DNA from: Sphaerolaimus hirsutus
Taxonomy: Eukaryota > Nematoda > Chromadorea > Monhysterida > Sphaerolaimidae
Length of the DNA: 64,000 nt
Reading direction: 5' to 3'
Assembly (NCBI GenBank): GCA_964036195.1
Contig: OZ038459.1
Location: 10,785,206-10,849,205, forward strand
The translations under genes and the position numbers were made by a program. Every line of letters begins with the position of its first letter. Position 1 is the first letter of the stretch. Of the stretch, positions 35,601-43,798 are shown in pieces. Under the pieces are notes generated by a model that saw nothing but the letters and a program-made list of their open reading frames with translations, had not been told where the DNA came from and made no database searches.

Positions 35601-38600
35601 GATCTTCAACCATCCTAATATGTACAAAAATTGTGTAATTTTTGACTCAACCACTATGCATTTTGCATAGTGACGGTGACTTTCTAATAAAAATTCAGTA
35701 GTTTCATAACGTCATATCCGCAGGTCTGAAGCGTTTCATGGGTGACCTGCGTGATATGATCGGCGAATCGAAATCAAAGTTTGGCAGATTGATCGCAAAT
35801 GCAATTGGACCATTTGGCTGGTACTTCCGCATAACTTGGATGTTTCTGACGCCATTCTTTCTGTTTGTAAGTTGAGTTCTGAGGACGTTCTCCTGTCAAT
35901 TCTGGTTACCTACTTATTGTAAATCCTCTAACAAGTCCCCCCGAGCCCGAATACCTAATTCACTACTGTTGTTAGCGTGATGAAAAATACCCCCTGAAAT
36001 AACTCCCCATCTATGACCAATGCAAAAGTTGGAGTCTGCATCAAAATCCAAACAGTGCATAATCCAAACAGCATAATCCAAACAAAAATGAGGCAAAATC
36101 CAAACAAAAATGAGGCATAATCCAAACACTTTTTTGTGCCCCAAACTGCAGCATAATCCAAACAAAAATGAGGCAAAATCCTAACGAAAATGGTGCAAAA
36201 TCCAAACACATCATCCAAGCACTTTCCCTCAATGAAGTGAACATCACATATTTATGTTCTGTTTTCGTTTCCTCAATTCATTTTCTTTGATATGTAACTT
36301 ATCCTTTATGTGCCACAATTTGGAAAAGATAAGCCAGAGTGTGGATGCCCGTGTCACATATTCCATTGCAGATCAATAACAGGCAGTGATTTAAGAGGTA
36401 GATTTAATGGGAAAATGGCTTTGAAGTGACTGACTGATAGGCAATGTGAGTGTTTGGATTTTGCCTCATTTCCATTTGGATTATGCTGCAGTTTGGTGCA
36501 CAAAAAGTGTTTGGATTATGCCTCAGTTTTGTTTGGATTATGCTGTTTGGATTTTGCGCTGTTTGGATTTTGAGCTTTCCCCAAAAGTTGTTGTATCATA
36601 TTTAAAAAAACATTTGATGAAGCCAGACAGACCGAAAAAGCCGTGCCTGGTGACCGACCTGACAGTACTGCACCCCGTAATTGTAATGTGTAATGTCAAT
36701 TGTCAAATGTAGTGCAAAATGTCATTCAAATTTGTCAATTGTCATGCAAAGTGTCAAAATTGCAGTTACTACTACTTGTTAAAGTGAGTCTTGCTTTTCA
36801 GATAATGGTAATTGCTGGTGCAGTTAACTTACATACGATGATGATGGTGATTGACCCAAAGACTGCAAAATATGTAATCGACGTCAAGTACCCTGGCCAA
36901 ATTTGGATTCTGGGCATATTTATTTCATTTATGCCACTACTCATTGCTGCTGGTTTTGGCACCTATGCTATATTTGACACAGTTATAATACAGGTTATAT
37001 TTGGGCACGAAGTTACCTAGGTACTTCCATTTACTTCAGATGTTGGGATGGTTGGATGTTGATGAAGGATCAAACCGATGTTGATGAGACGTGGCATTAA
37101 TTTGTATGACGCTTCTAAATATTTAATACTTACTAAGTATCCGTGTTTTAGCAGTTCGTAACTTTTGAAAAGAGTGTGTATGTGCATGTGCGTCGGTGTG
37201 AATTGTCATTTGAATTGAATTGTGTGAATATAATTAGTCACAAAGAATTGTTTTTTATATACCTAATGCATATTCACAAACGCAGCACCGGCCCTTCTCT
37301 GACACGCTGCGACCCACTTCTTACTGGGGCTCCCACATCGAAAGGCACGCGCAGGACAGGTTAGATGCACAGACAGAGCACTAGACTAGGGATCGAGAAA
37401 AATATTTCTATGAATTTCTTTTTTAAACATTCTTTCTGAAAACCTCCCATATAATGGTTACGGGCCAAAATAGCTGGCCAAGATGTAAATGGCAAGTCAC
37501 AGTTCTTTGTGGTGTTAAATATTTGCATGTAATGGCTTTGGTGCCATGGATAGCATTAAAATGGATGATTTCAGCCAAAAAATCTAGTTTTTGTTAACCC
37601 ATAGCATATATCGCTTTTTGTCAAATGTTCAGGAACCCATAGCAAATATCGTTTTTTTGTCAAATGTTCATGGTCATGCCTTCAAGTTGAATTGGATATT
37701 GGAAAGTCCTCAAATAAGGTTAACATATTGAAAGTAATGTTTCATACTTCAAAAATGTGAAGAACCCCAGGAGAGCACAATGGCTGACCTTATATACCAC
37801 AACTAGTGATGGAAAAGCGCCATGGTGCTAGCGCCAAAGGAAAAAGTGCCATGGCGCTTCTGGCGCTTGGCATTATTATGCTGTGGCGCCATTGGCGTTT
37901 GGCGGCACACCAACAGCCATGAAAATCGCAATGGCGCTTTTTATGCTTGGCCCTATTTTTGCTTGGTGCCAGTAACGAATCGCCTTGCGCTGGTTCAATT
38001 GCGCTTTTGGCAAATTTCGAGTCGGGGTTCGATCCCCATTGAATCATGTCCAAAAATATAAATTTTTGTACTATTTTTTTCAACATTTCTATGATAAAGA
38101 ACTTCTACCTGCAGAATTAATGATAAAGAAACTCCGAGGTCGAAAGGGTCGCACCGTGGAACGAACCTATTGATGCTGCTGAGACGCAGAGTGCTGCCGG
38201 GTTTGAGTTCCGTTTCGGTCAAACGGAATGCATCAGCCCTTGCTGATGTCCGCGGCAGTAGTGGAGGTTTGTTTCGTATATATATATACGCTTAATTAGC
38301 CCTTAATTCACCAAGTTCAGGATGTTTGTTCCACTGGGGTTTTTCCTCGGATTTCGATGTGCAATGTTCATGCTATGCATTCTACATTCATTTTTGTAGA
38401 TGGCGAGAAGACATGAAACGTGTCCCATACAAGGTAGGAAATATTTAGGCCATTTTTCATATCTCAGTTGTTTTTTTTAAAATGGGAATACTTTCATACC
38501 AAGAATAAACTAATGAGTAACAGAAAAGTGGATAATTATCAATGGTCCACCCAATCTGATTCCATAAATAGGTATTCTCCATCGTTACTCAAAAAACAGA

Positions 38601-41364
38601 CACCCAGCCTGCTAAAAAAAATGCAAAGTGAATCATCACACTTCACAGAAACGCTATCAGGATCCCAGGAAGGTATCCCCCAAACGGAAAGCACAAAGGC
38701 TGTAGCAAGGACGATGAGTGGATCGTACAGCGCTGAAAAAAAGCCAAACATTTCGTGGGAAAAATTGGCGTTGAAAGTTGCTCAGCCCACTGCCCCAATG
38801 GAGGATGACAATACAGTGATAAGTGTTCCAGTGGATGATGGTGTAACTAGGCTGTCAATTTTTAATTTTCTGATTTCTGCTGCCAGTTTCCAAAACGGCA
38901 AAATTATTATCTTTCTGAGGGTTTCCTGACAATAACCAATATTTCACTTCCAATTTTCTGAATCATTGGTATTTCCTGACTCAATTGTTTGTTTCTAGCA
39001 GCTTTCCAACCTGTACTTTTCTTTTCTACCATGTTTTTTTATGTTCTACTCCACTAAAAAGAACAGATTTTGCTTTCAATACGCCCACATATTGTGTGGC
39101 ATATTTGAATTATTCTTCATAAACTTTTTTCTGTAGTTATTTTCTATGTACAAACACGTGAGATGAAAACCCCTGAAAAATACATTGTTTTCAGTATTGT
39201 TTAAGTTCAATTCTTATGTCTGGTGCAGTGGTTGTGATCAATATGCTGCTGTATCATCCAATTCAAAGGTATTGCATATATTTATACCGTATTTCCTCGT
39301 AATACCCCGTGGAGTTTATCATTTCACCAGAAAATTGTGAGGGGAGTTAATTCATGCGGTCTATTTCGAAGGGGGTATTTTTTCGGCGTCTAAAGATTCC
39401 GTTAGGTACATATATAGATGGTATAATTCCTGTCCTAATGCAACTTAATCATCGTGGTTACATGTGTCCTGCGTTGCACAGATCACAAATCGCCGTTTTT
39501 GAGATTTACATTATATTATTATTAGACCCCGTTTACACGGATTTTTTGTGACGACTCGACAAAAATAAAACGTTCAATAAGTTGAGTAAAAATGTTCCAT
39601 ATTTATGAGAAAAAGTGGTCAAGTATACCTTCTACCTAAGCGAATATGCAGGCTAAATTGCAGACTCGTGCTTGTAGCTCAAGATTTATAATGTTTGAAA
39701 AAAGTTTGCTATTGTCGCTGGCTGTCGGAGACAGTCTGACAACTGTCCGACAACTGCAAAAGTTTTCAAACGCCTTTAACTCATGTGCTGCAAGCACGAT
39801 TGTGCAATTTGACATGCATATTCGCCTAGGTAAGATGTATAATTGACCACTTTTTCTCATAAATATGGAACATTTTTACTCAACATATTGGACATTTTAT
39901 TTTTGTCGAGTCGTCACAAAAAATCCGTGTAAACAGGGTCTTACACTAAATTCGTGTGGGGGTGTTTCCAACGTGTTCATTCGCCAGATGCCTCATTCAT
40001 GACAAGCGAAACTTTTCACCTTTCCATTTTCCAATTTCCGGCAGGTGATTTTTTTGACATCCAAGGTGAAACAGACCCACCGAAGCTTGAACTGAAGGTT
40101 TCCACTGTGGAAGATGGAACAGAGCCTGACAAGGTGGCAGTCCCAGACCCTGTAAGAGACCCTGTAAAGTGTGAAAGACCCTGCAAAATGTCATGTGTAA
40201 TGTAATAGACCCTGTAAAATGACATGTGTCATGTTAAAGAGCCTGCAAAGTGTCAAATACCATGTAAAATACCATGTAAAGTGTCTGGTATCTAACAATG
40301 GCTTTTTGGAAAAAAGTATTTAAATTTTTAAGTATTTTTAATAAAGTGACTTTTCCGAATTTTCGAATTTTTGCCCAAAATACTTCTCGAATTTCGAATT
40401 TAGTTTTCAAATTTTCGATTTTTTGGGTATTTCAATTCAATTCAAAGTGTTTACTCGGCGCGGACTCTTCAAGTCAAATGAAAGTAAAAATAACAACATA
40501 CACCCGTCGGCTACCCTTAACGCGGTCCTAATAGGTGAGATTGGGTAGTTTTCTGATTTTTTGGGTAGTTTTCGAATTTTTTTGGGTAGTTTTTTAATTT
40601 TTTCAAATAGTTTTCCAATTTTTTGGACGAAAATTAGATTTAAAGCTTTAAATGCAGTATTTGGGTGGGGATCATGTTTGTATAACTTTTTAAACCTTAT
40701 TTTCACAGTTGTCTAGCATTTACATCAATCAAAGTTTATGGACCAGTTTTTGATATCTTTGTTTCATTCTCTTATCATTACAAGAACAGGGAAAGACAAT
40801 GAAACAAAACATTATCAAAATCAATGCCAATACGTACAAATCATCTGTAGTTACTGCACACACTTTACAATTCTCTCAAATCATAAAGTCTTATCTTTTG
40901 AAAAAAATCGATTTTTATGTATTTTTTTCACCACGTGCTCAAAAATTATAAAAGTACAAAAAAATTTGACAATTCCAAATTTTCAAAACTTTTTTTGCCA
41001 TCGTTACTGGTATCCAAATCTATCTGTATCATATCCTCATTCTATATCCAAAGATTTGGATACGATACAATAAAATTTGGATACGCATGACACTTTACAC
41101 GGTCTTTTACATGACACATGACATTTTACAGTGTCTTTTACACTTTACAGGGTTTTTTACAGGGTCTGGGACTGCCCCCTGGTCACTGCAGAGGGTGGCG
41201 GGACTGACCTTGAAAATATCACACAAAAGGCAAGCCTAGCGGACGACGACACGGAACCCGATAAACTTTCAGTGAAAACTGCACTGGTAGCAGATAATGA
41301 AGGAGATTTTGAAGTGGCCTCGCTGAATGATGATGATGATAATGATGATGATGAATTGCCATAA
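20543..41364 (+). CDS. SLC6-family Na+/Cl--coupled transporter, gene B (whole gene, ~19 exons)
   Basis: A plasma-membrane symporter of 12 helices that should take up amino acids, amines or related solutes with Na+; substrate is not predictable by eye. Joined exons 3-16 give one phase-consistent frame: TM1-2 (exon 3, GLGNLWRFP), TM3 (4), extracellular loop 2 (5-6), TM4 (7), TM5 (8), TM6 (9, TQIVYSLS and SYNRF), TM7 (10), TM8 (11, LGIDTQ), TM9-10 (12), TM11 (13), TM11-12 (14) and a long tail (15-19). The tail and a sequon-rich loop make it about 950 residues, longer than the usual 600-700. Uncertain points are the 5' edge of exon 2 and the join of exons 18 and 19. A poly(A) signal follows at 41467. 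It is the only copy here without an obvious break. Confidence 0.9.
20945..20993 (+). other. Possible remnant of gene B exon 2 upstream part
   Basis: After acceptor AACTTGCAG, about 45 bp read RLGPGKTRRQPVSR in the phase left by exon 1 and weakly resemble the PPGSDEPVS part of gene C exon 2. The stretch ends where a CAGAGTTG-family element begins, so the original exon may have been split. Weak evidence. Confidence 0.3.
20994..21150. mobile_element. CAGAGTTG-family hAT-type fragment
   Basis: It starts CAGAGTTGTTATTTAAAATACTGG and carries AACGTAAGG and AAACATAAA words. The other terminus is missing. Confidence 0.55.
21404..21716. mobile_element. CCGTATTTGCTTGAATAA-type MITE
   Basis: The ends CCGTATTTGCTTGAATAA and TTCAAGCGAATACGG are complementary; inside are GGGGAATTATTCAAGG words. 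It is a sister subfamily of the CCTCGAAATAC elements. Confidence 0.7.
21807..21887 (+). CDS. Gene B exon 2 (N-terminal tail)
   Basis: The frame ATLTSIFDQAKGCLRRR ending DDAHEA aligns with gene C TWTRISNTAKAFIHR ending GDGAHEA, and the GTAACT donor sits at the same place as the GTAAGT of gene C. The 3' end is firm and in phase 0. The 5' end is not: an acceptor at 21806 does not agree with the phase of exon 1, and the open frame continues upstream. Confidence 0.65.
22370..22640 (+). CDS. Gene B exon 3 (TM1-TM2)
   Basis: Acceptor ATGCACAG, donor GTAGGT; 271 nt, phase 0 to 1. It has CVGLGNLWRFPFLCY, GAGAFLVPY and PLFYLETALGQFC. The phases of exons 2 and 4 both agree with this start rather than with the earlier AG at 22340. 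Confidence 0.93.
22957..23097 (+). CDS. Gene B exon 4 (TM3)
   Basis: Acceptor TTTCAG, donor GTGAGT; 141 nt. It encodes GWGMLSSMMLSC, FHNTVIAWCLMYLF and SPMPWATC, the usual TM3 and start of loop 2. Confidence 0.93.
23160..23256 (+). CDS. Gene B exon 5 (loop 2)
   Basis: 97 nt between TTGCAG and GTGAGT, with CYTDQDSKGFCGP and NYCTFYLNR. Cysteines are plentiful, consistent with disulphides in the extracellular loop. Confidence 0.9.
23324..23596 (+). CDS. Gene B exon 6 (glycosylated loop 2)
   Basis: Acceptor GTTGTAG, 273 nt, donor GTCTGT in phase 2. Five N-glycosylation sequons are visible (NVT, NDS, NVT, NTT, NAS), and it ends LPGEDFF, matching the loop-2 end just before TM4. This loop is unusually long for the family. 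Confidence 0.85.
24017..24147 (+). CDS. Gene B exon 7 (TM4)
   Basis: Acceptor CTGCGCAG, donor GTGAGT; 131 nt. LNWKLFGASAAIW and YLCVMYGIQTIG fit TM4 and the canonical GIKTSGK turn. The first 420 bp of the preceding intron hold CCGTATTT fragments (23648-23765) and TGTACATCATGTA palindromic words. Confidence 0.92.
24168..24706. mobile_element. Fold-back element with CCCGTTTACACGGAT ends
   Basis: The outer about 130 bp are inverted copies (CCCCGTTTACACGGATTTTT against AAAAATCCGTGTAAACGGG). A CCGGATTTCCTCG element is nested at 24487-24603, flanked by TA. A relative at 39535-39940 has a clear TTA duplication. Confidence 0.8.
24766..24905 (+). CDS. Gene B exon 8 (TM5)
   Basis: Acceptor GATGCAG, donor GTGAGT; 140 nt, phase 1 to 0. 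GKLVYVIVIVPLILLG is TM5, followed by the loop TPQLDTLQNPY that precedes TM6. Confidence 0.92.
25100..25860. mobile_element. CCGTATTT-type repeats around the palindrome
   Basis: Fragments with GGGGTATTCGAGG (25140-25170) and TTCAAGGGGGG plus TACCGTATA (25835-25862) bracket the palindrome, suggesting it was inserted into such an element. Bases 25870-26170 contain AAATCTCNGAGA words and no gene. Confidence 0.5.
25286..25665. repeat. 380-bp near-perfect palindrome
   Basis: Two arms of about 190 bp pair around a centre at 25475/25476 (AATAGCTATT). Each arm contains CACTTGACACTTTTTCAAGTG words and ends in CACGTGCCCGATACGCAC. A transcript through this intron would form a long hairpin. It is likely a fold-back MITE; no target duplication was seen. 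Confidence 0.9.
26174..26598. mobile_element. CCGTATTTCTCC-type MITE with CTCCAATAGAAGGGCG array
   Basis: The ends CCGTATTTCTCC and AGAAGAAATACTG are roughly complementary with TA on each side. CTCCAATAGAAGGGCG is repeated many times near both ends. Confidence 0.7.
26600..27057. other. Intron 8 of gene B, fragments only
   Basis: AT-rich sequence with AAAGTACTTGAGTA-like words reminiscent of the CAGAGTTG family. No boundaries and no gene. Confidence 0.4.
27058..28438. mobile_element. hAT-type MITE, TAACGATGGC ends, GAATTTTTCGAA array
   Basis: It starts TAACGATGGC, ends GCCATCGTTA, and is flanked by ATAATATC and GTAATATC (8 bp, one mismatch). Both ends are dense GAATTTTTGAATTTT words. A nested element around 27670-28150 carries CTGTAAAATG and GTGAAGTG words. 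Confidence 0.85.
28468..29758. mobile_element. hAT-type MITE, CAGAGTTG family, AAACGTA array (complete)
   Basis: It runs from CAGAGTTGGAAAA to TACAACTCTG with a perfect 8-bp duplication GTCTCTGA (28460-28467, 29759-29766). The ends consist of ACGTTTACGTTT words in both orientations. A CCGTATTTCCTCG element (29007-29333, TA on both sides) is nested inside. Confidence 0.9.
29007..29333. mobile_element. CCGTATTTCCTCG-type MITE with TA duplication
   Basis: Perfect ends CCGTATTTCCTCGAAATA and TATTTCGAGGAAATACGG flanked by TA. Inside are C-runs joined by CTCGAAATAC, and a unique core with TACGTCTACACA. Confidence 0.85.
30105..30232 (+). CDS. Gene B exon 9 (TM6 and start of TM7)
   Basis: Acceptor AATACAG; 128 nt ending at GTTGGT. 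TQIVYSLSLCQGPLTG and ASYNRF match the TM6 unwound region that contacts Na+, Cl- and substrate. The donor was chosen because only it gives phase 2, which rejoins exon 10 as SFANCGTSLLVG. Confidence 0.9.
30271..30672. mobile_element. hAT-type MITE, CAGAGTTG family
   Basis: It runs from CAGAGTTGTTAAAA to ACAACTATG with CATTCCAC / CATTGCAC as the 8-bp duplication (one mismatch). Confidence 0.85.
30808..31331. mobile_element. hAT-type MITE, CAGAGTTG family
   Basis: Starts CATAGTTGTTAAAACG, ends AAGAACCCTG; perfect 8-bp duplication GTGTGAAC (30800-30807, 31332-31339). The inside is TTTACGTTTTC words. A short unassigned stretch (31340-31680) with no gene follows. Confidence 0.85.
31725..31830 (+). 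CDS. Gene B exon 10 (TM7)
   Basis: Acceptor TTCCGCAG, donor GTAGGC; 106 nt. GTSLLVGIGIFAALG corresponds to TSLFAGFVIFSVLG of the family. It ends in the short helical loop EAQWMDTQ. Confidence 0.92.
31991..32448. mobile_element. CCGTATTTCCTCG-type MITE with TA duplication
   Basis: TA-flanked CCGTATTGCCTCG to CGAGGAAATACGG. Two halves are separated by unique DNA that includes AGAACACAAGTT, shared with other members of this subfamily (48370-48840). Confidence 0.8.
32716..32826 (+). CDS. Gene B exon 11 (TM8)
   Basis: Acceptor ATCTCAG, donor GTGTGT; 37 codons in phase 0. It has LAFSVIGDALSRW, then FVVILLGIDTQ, matching the LGLDSQF of TM8, where the Na2 site lies. Confidence 0.92.
32890..33650. 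repeat. CCGTATTT-type elements in intron 11
   Basis: A partial copy lies at 32900-32960 and a fuller one at 33384-33643 (CCGTGTTTCCTGG to GAGGAAATGCGG with TA on both sides). The rest, to 34040, is AT-rich intron with no gene seen. Confidence 0.6.
34050..34825. mobile_element. hAT-type MITE, CAGAGTTG family, GTGTAAGT variant array
   Basis: Perfect 8-bp duplication GTTTATAC (34042-34049, 34826-34833). Ends CAGAGTTGTTAAAATACC and CGCAACTCTG are kept, but the internal word is AAGTGTAAGTGTAA instead of AAACGTAAACG. A CCGTATTT-type fragment follows at 34950-35055. Confidence 0.88.
35063..35291 (+). CDS. Gene B exon 12 (TM9-TM10)
   Basis: Acceptor AACACAG, donor GTATGT; 229 nt, phase 0 to 1. It has TAIIDDFPALRRYKP (family: TAIIDEFP), TM9 CTCICLFLLSVPTLL, and TM10 FASGACVLFLGALQP. 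Confidence 0.93.
35724..35866 (+). CDS. Gene B exon 13 (TM11 start)
   Basis: Acceptor ATCCGCAG, donor GTAAGT; 143 nt. GLKRFMGDLRDMIG is the well-conserved intracellular loop (family GLDRFxxDIxxMIG), then WYFRITWMFLTPFF of TM11. Confidence 0.93.
36030..36590. mobile_element. Element with GTTTGGATTATGC inverted arrays
   Basis: AATCCAAACA words are repeated on the left (36040-36215) and the complementary TGTTTGGATT words on the right (36448-36575), around a unique middle. It has the same design as the hAT-type MITEs here, but the ends and duplication are not clear. Confidence 0.6.
36802..36993 (+). CDS. Gene B exon 14 (TM11-TM12)
   Basis: Acceptor TTTTCAG, donor GTTATA; 192 nt in phase 0. MVIAGAVNLHTMM closes TM11; YPGQIWILGIF and SFMPLLIAAGFG form TM12. 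Repeated nearly unchanged at 48870-49061. Confidence 0.93.
37286..37359 (+). CDS. Gene B exon 15 (C-terminal tail)
   Basis: Acceptor AAACGCAG, donor GTTAGA; 74 nt, phase 0 to 2. LRPTSYWGSHIERH fits the post-TM12 motif (P..WGP) of SLC6 tails. Confidence 0.88.
37804..37990. mobile_element. hAT-type MITE, GGCGCC family (left part)
   Basis: It starts TAGTGATGGAAAAGCGCC after ACCACAAC, the same site as the complete element 55599-55998 in contig 3. The right terminus is missing in this copy. The tail at 38025-38045 contains GGGGTTCGATCCCC. Confidence 0.65.
38090..38272. repeat. Unassigned segment shared with 56705-56885
   Basis: About 180 bp with GCTGCCGGGTTTGAGTTCC and GCATCAGCCCTTGCTGATG, which can form short stems. 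The match in contig 3 lies in the same intron, so it may just be allelic. A SINE or small RNA cannot be claimed. Confidence 0.4.
38400..38433 (+). CDS. Gene B exon 16 (34-nt micro-exon)
   Basis: Acceptor TTTTTGTAG, donor GTAGGA; encodes RWREDMKRVPYK with the previous two bases. Phase 2 to 0. Contig 3 has the same exon but lost its donor. Confidence 0.85.
38468..38840 (+). CDS. Gene B exon 17 (long cytoplasmic tail)
   Basis: An acceptor at CATATCTCAG fits phase 0 and gives an open frame of 124 codons ending VPVDD before GTGTAA. The tail is Ser/Thr/Lys-rich (SHFTETLSGSQEG) and predicted disordered. The acceptor used in contig 3 (TTTTTTAG at 58928) is absent here because of a local deletion, so the 5' edge is inferred from frame. 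Confidence 0.7.
39297..39380. repeat. CCGTATTTCCTCG-type fragment
   Basis: Starts TACCGTATTTCCTCGTAATA and is shared with 59758-59870. It predates the split of the two contigs. Confidence 0.55.
39535..39940. mobile_element. 406-bp fold-back element with TTA duplication
   Basis: Inverted ends GACCCCGTTTACACGG and complement, flanked by TTA (39532-39534, 39941-39943). Contig 3 has the empty site with one TTA at 59981-59983. Hairpin arms are about 180 bp. A PIF/Harbinger-type origin is likely. Confidence 0.9.
40045..40151 (+). CDS. Gene B exon 18 (tail), end uncertain
   Basis: Acceptor TTCCGGCAG; phase 1 start continues from exon 17 as VPVDD-GDFFDIQG. Two donors are possible: CAAG|GTGAAA at about 40066, which is in phase with exon 19, or CCCAGACCCT|GTAAGA at 40151, which is a stronger site but out of phase. 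The sequence from 40138 belongs to an inserted element, so the original exon end may have been replaced. Confidence 0.55.
40138..41175. mobile_element. CAGTCCCAGACCCTGTA-ended element abutting exon 18
   Basis: It starts CAGTCCCAGACCCTGTA and ends TACAGGGTCTGGGACTG. Many CCTGTAAAATG words sit near both ends. A hAT-type TAACGATGG element is nested at 40293-41006. Present at the same place in contig 3. Confidence 0.65.
40293..41006. mobile_element. hAT-type MITE, TAACGATGGC family
   Basis: TAACAATGGC to GCCATCGTTA with perfect 8-bp duplication CTGGTATC (40285-40292, 41007-41014). The left half is AATTTTCGAATTT words. Same site as 60332-61051. Confidence 0.9.
41192..41364 (+). CDS. Gene B exon 19 (last coding exon)
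   Basis: Acceptor GTCACTGCAG; ends with an acidic run DDDDDNDDDELP and TAA at 41362-41364. Its DDTEPDKLSV resembles the EDGTEPDKVAV of exon 18, suggesting that the two tail exons are duplicates of each other. Confidence 0.75.
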
Positions 41365-41466
41365 GTGATAGCTGTAAAGGATAGTGAAAGAAAGGCGATG
41401 TGAAATTTGAAGGATGATTTTTGACTATTAGTTTTCTGAATGTTTTGACTTTAAGAGATTCTTTCG

Positions 41467-41472
41467 AATAAA
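41467..41472 (+). promoter_or_regulatory. Poly(A) signal of gene B
   Basis: AATAAA 103 bp after the stop codon, conserved in contig 3. The B transcript should end shortly after. Confidence 0.75.
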
Positions 41473-41861
41473 ACATTTCATTTCGATGTCTTTAATTTGT
41501 GTTTCACCAAAATACAGAACCACGCATGTTTGGTTGACTTCAAAAACACTTTGACATACTTCCAGTGTCCGGAACGGATCAAATTACAGAGAAGGCTTCT
41601 GCAGCCATTCAAATTCAAACGTTACATTTTCTGGCGCGGTTTGACTTCAGCCGTCCGACGGTGCTACATACTACATACAAGCCAATATCACAGTCTGTAT
41701 CCCTACACATACACAGGTGGCAATATCACAGTCTGTTAACCTACACATACACATATGCGCTCTTAACAGTCAAACAGGTGCGATATACATACACGCGAGG
41801 CGGTGTCGCGGCAATCCATGCGCACGCGAGACACGCATATTTACGTTTGTATACTCGGCAT

Positions 41862-42788
41862 TAGTGATGGAATGGCGCCATGGCGCTGGCGCCATTTGAG
41901 GGCGCCAAAGGGCGCCGCGCCATGGCGCCATTGGCGCTTGGCGCCCTTTTTCTGTGGCGCCCTTGGCACCTGGCGCCCACATTCTGAAAGGCGCCATGGC
42001 GCCCTTGGCGCTTGGCGCTCTTTTTCCGTGGCGCCCTTGGCGCCTGGCGCCCTGCTTTAGAAGGGCGCCAAAAAGGCGCCAGCAGGGTTTCAAGGTAAGT
42101 ACTGTGTAAATGAAAAAATAATGAAAAACGCATCCGTGGATGATCTAAATTTGCCAGAAATATAGACGAAGTGGTGTGAGTGGGTGGAAATCTTTCGTCC
42201 AACGTTTCATCAGATGTCTCTGACGGATCAGAAGACAAAAATGATGGATCGTCGAACTTGCTAAATTATAAAAAAGGTTTCAAATCGCCGCAATTCCGTT
42301 TTTGTCCATTTCAGGGAAACATTGATTGGAAAAGCCTTTTTGACGTGAATGGATTGTAATCCAATTCCCATTGTGTTTGAATTCGTGGATTTTATTGTTT
42401 TGTTGTATTTTGGATTATTGGATTTTGTTGCTAGATGTGTTATTGTTCATTACATCGTGAAGAATGTGAATTAAGACGTGAATGCGTGTACCACGGTGCT
42501 GTAGCAACATTTAGCACATGCAGGGTGTTGTAGGCACTTATTTATCCTGGCGCCCTTGGCGCCTGGCGCCCTATTTTCCAAATGGCGCCATGGCGCCCTT
42601 GGCGCTTGGCGCCCTCTTTCCGTGGCGCCCCTGGCGCCTGGCGCTCACTTTCCGAATGGCGCCATGGCGCCCTTGGCGCCTGGCGCCCTTTTTCTGTGGA
42701 GCCCTTGGCGCTTGGCGCCCACTTTCCGAATAGCGCCATGGCGCCCTTGGCGCCTGGCGCCATTTTTTCTGGCGCTTTTCCATCACTA
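41862..42788. mobile_element. hAT-type MITE, GGCGCC family
   Basis: TAGTGATGGAATGGCGCC to GGCGCTTTTCCATCACTA with CTCGGCAT / CTCGGCGT as the 8-bp duplication (one mismatch). Unrelated DNA at about 42076-42544 separates two GGCGCC-dense ends. Confidence 0.88.
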
Positions 42789-42981
42789 CTCGGCGTACAT
42801 GATACTCTGCTGTCGCACTGATTTATGTCTCGTGTTGGAAGCGTGCCAATGATTGTTAAGTCATGCGATTTCCGTAAAAAGATGAAAAAATTCATCGATG
42901 TGAATATGTTAATGAATAACATTACAACAACAATCAATTTTGTCATCTTTTTATGTAACTCGCATGCGCTAACCATCGTTG

Positions 42982-43798
42982 CAGAGTTGTTAAAAGGTAC
43001 GTACGTTTACTCGAAAAATACGCGTACGCGAGTACGCGGTAAATACATTTACATATACTTTTGAAAAAAGTAACGTACTCACATGTACGCGTACATTTTT
43101 GAGGCATACGCGTAAAGAAAATGTATTTCTGTGAATTCAATTTGGGACATATTTATAAGGTGACTACGCTGCAATTTACTATATTTCCTCGAAATACCCC
43201 TGGGAGTGATTGTTTAATAGTGAAAATTTAGAGGGGAGTTAAACAAGGGCGGGTATTTCGAGGGTTTTTTTTATTTCGCCAGAATTTTTCAGAACTCTCA
43301 GCACTAATTTGTTCTTTGTAACATACGCTGAGGTAGAAAAATGCAACAACAAGCTCCATGTATAAGAGTATTTTTATTGACTTACATATATATGTATGTA
43401 AATATAGATGGTATATACTAATGTTCAAACAATGACCGAAGTCACGTTAGAACAGTGTTCTGCATTTCACAGAACACAAACTAAAGGTTTTAATATTTAC
43501 GTTCCATTTACGTTCAATTTTTTTTTTTTGGGGGGGGGCTTTCGACAGGGGGTCAATTTTTTAATTCGTAGGGCCATTTTGAGGGTTGTATTTCAAAAAC
43601 GTACCCAGTTCTACATATTCTATGAAGAAAAGTGCTCGCTTTTGCATTTTAATGGGAAAAAATTTTGTACTCACATTTACGCGTGCGTACGAGTAAAAAA
43701 TAAGTATTTTACGTTTTCGTTACTTTGTGGTGAGTAAAAAATAAATACTTTACGTTTACATATACTTTTAAAAAAGTTCAGTAATTCTAACAACTCTG
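42982..43798. mobile_element. hAT-type MITE, CAGAGTTG family
   Basis: Perfect 8-bp duplication CATCGTTG (42974-42981, 43799-43806). AAATACGCGTACGCG words lie at the left end and AAACGTAAAG words at the right. A degraded CCGTATTT-type element occupies about 43180-43600. Confidence 0.88.

Noticed and set aside
38020-38060. GGGGTTCGATCCCC, resembling a tRNA T-arm / B box
   Set aside because: The stem is only 3-4 bp in tRNA register and no acceptor, D or anticodon arm could be paired around it.
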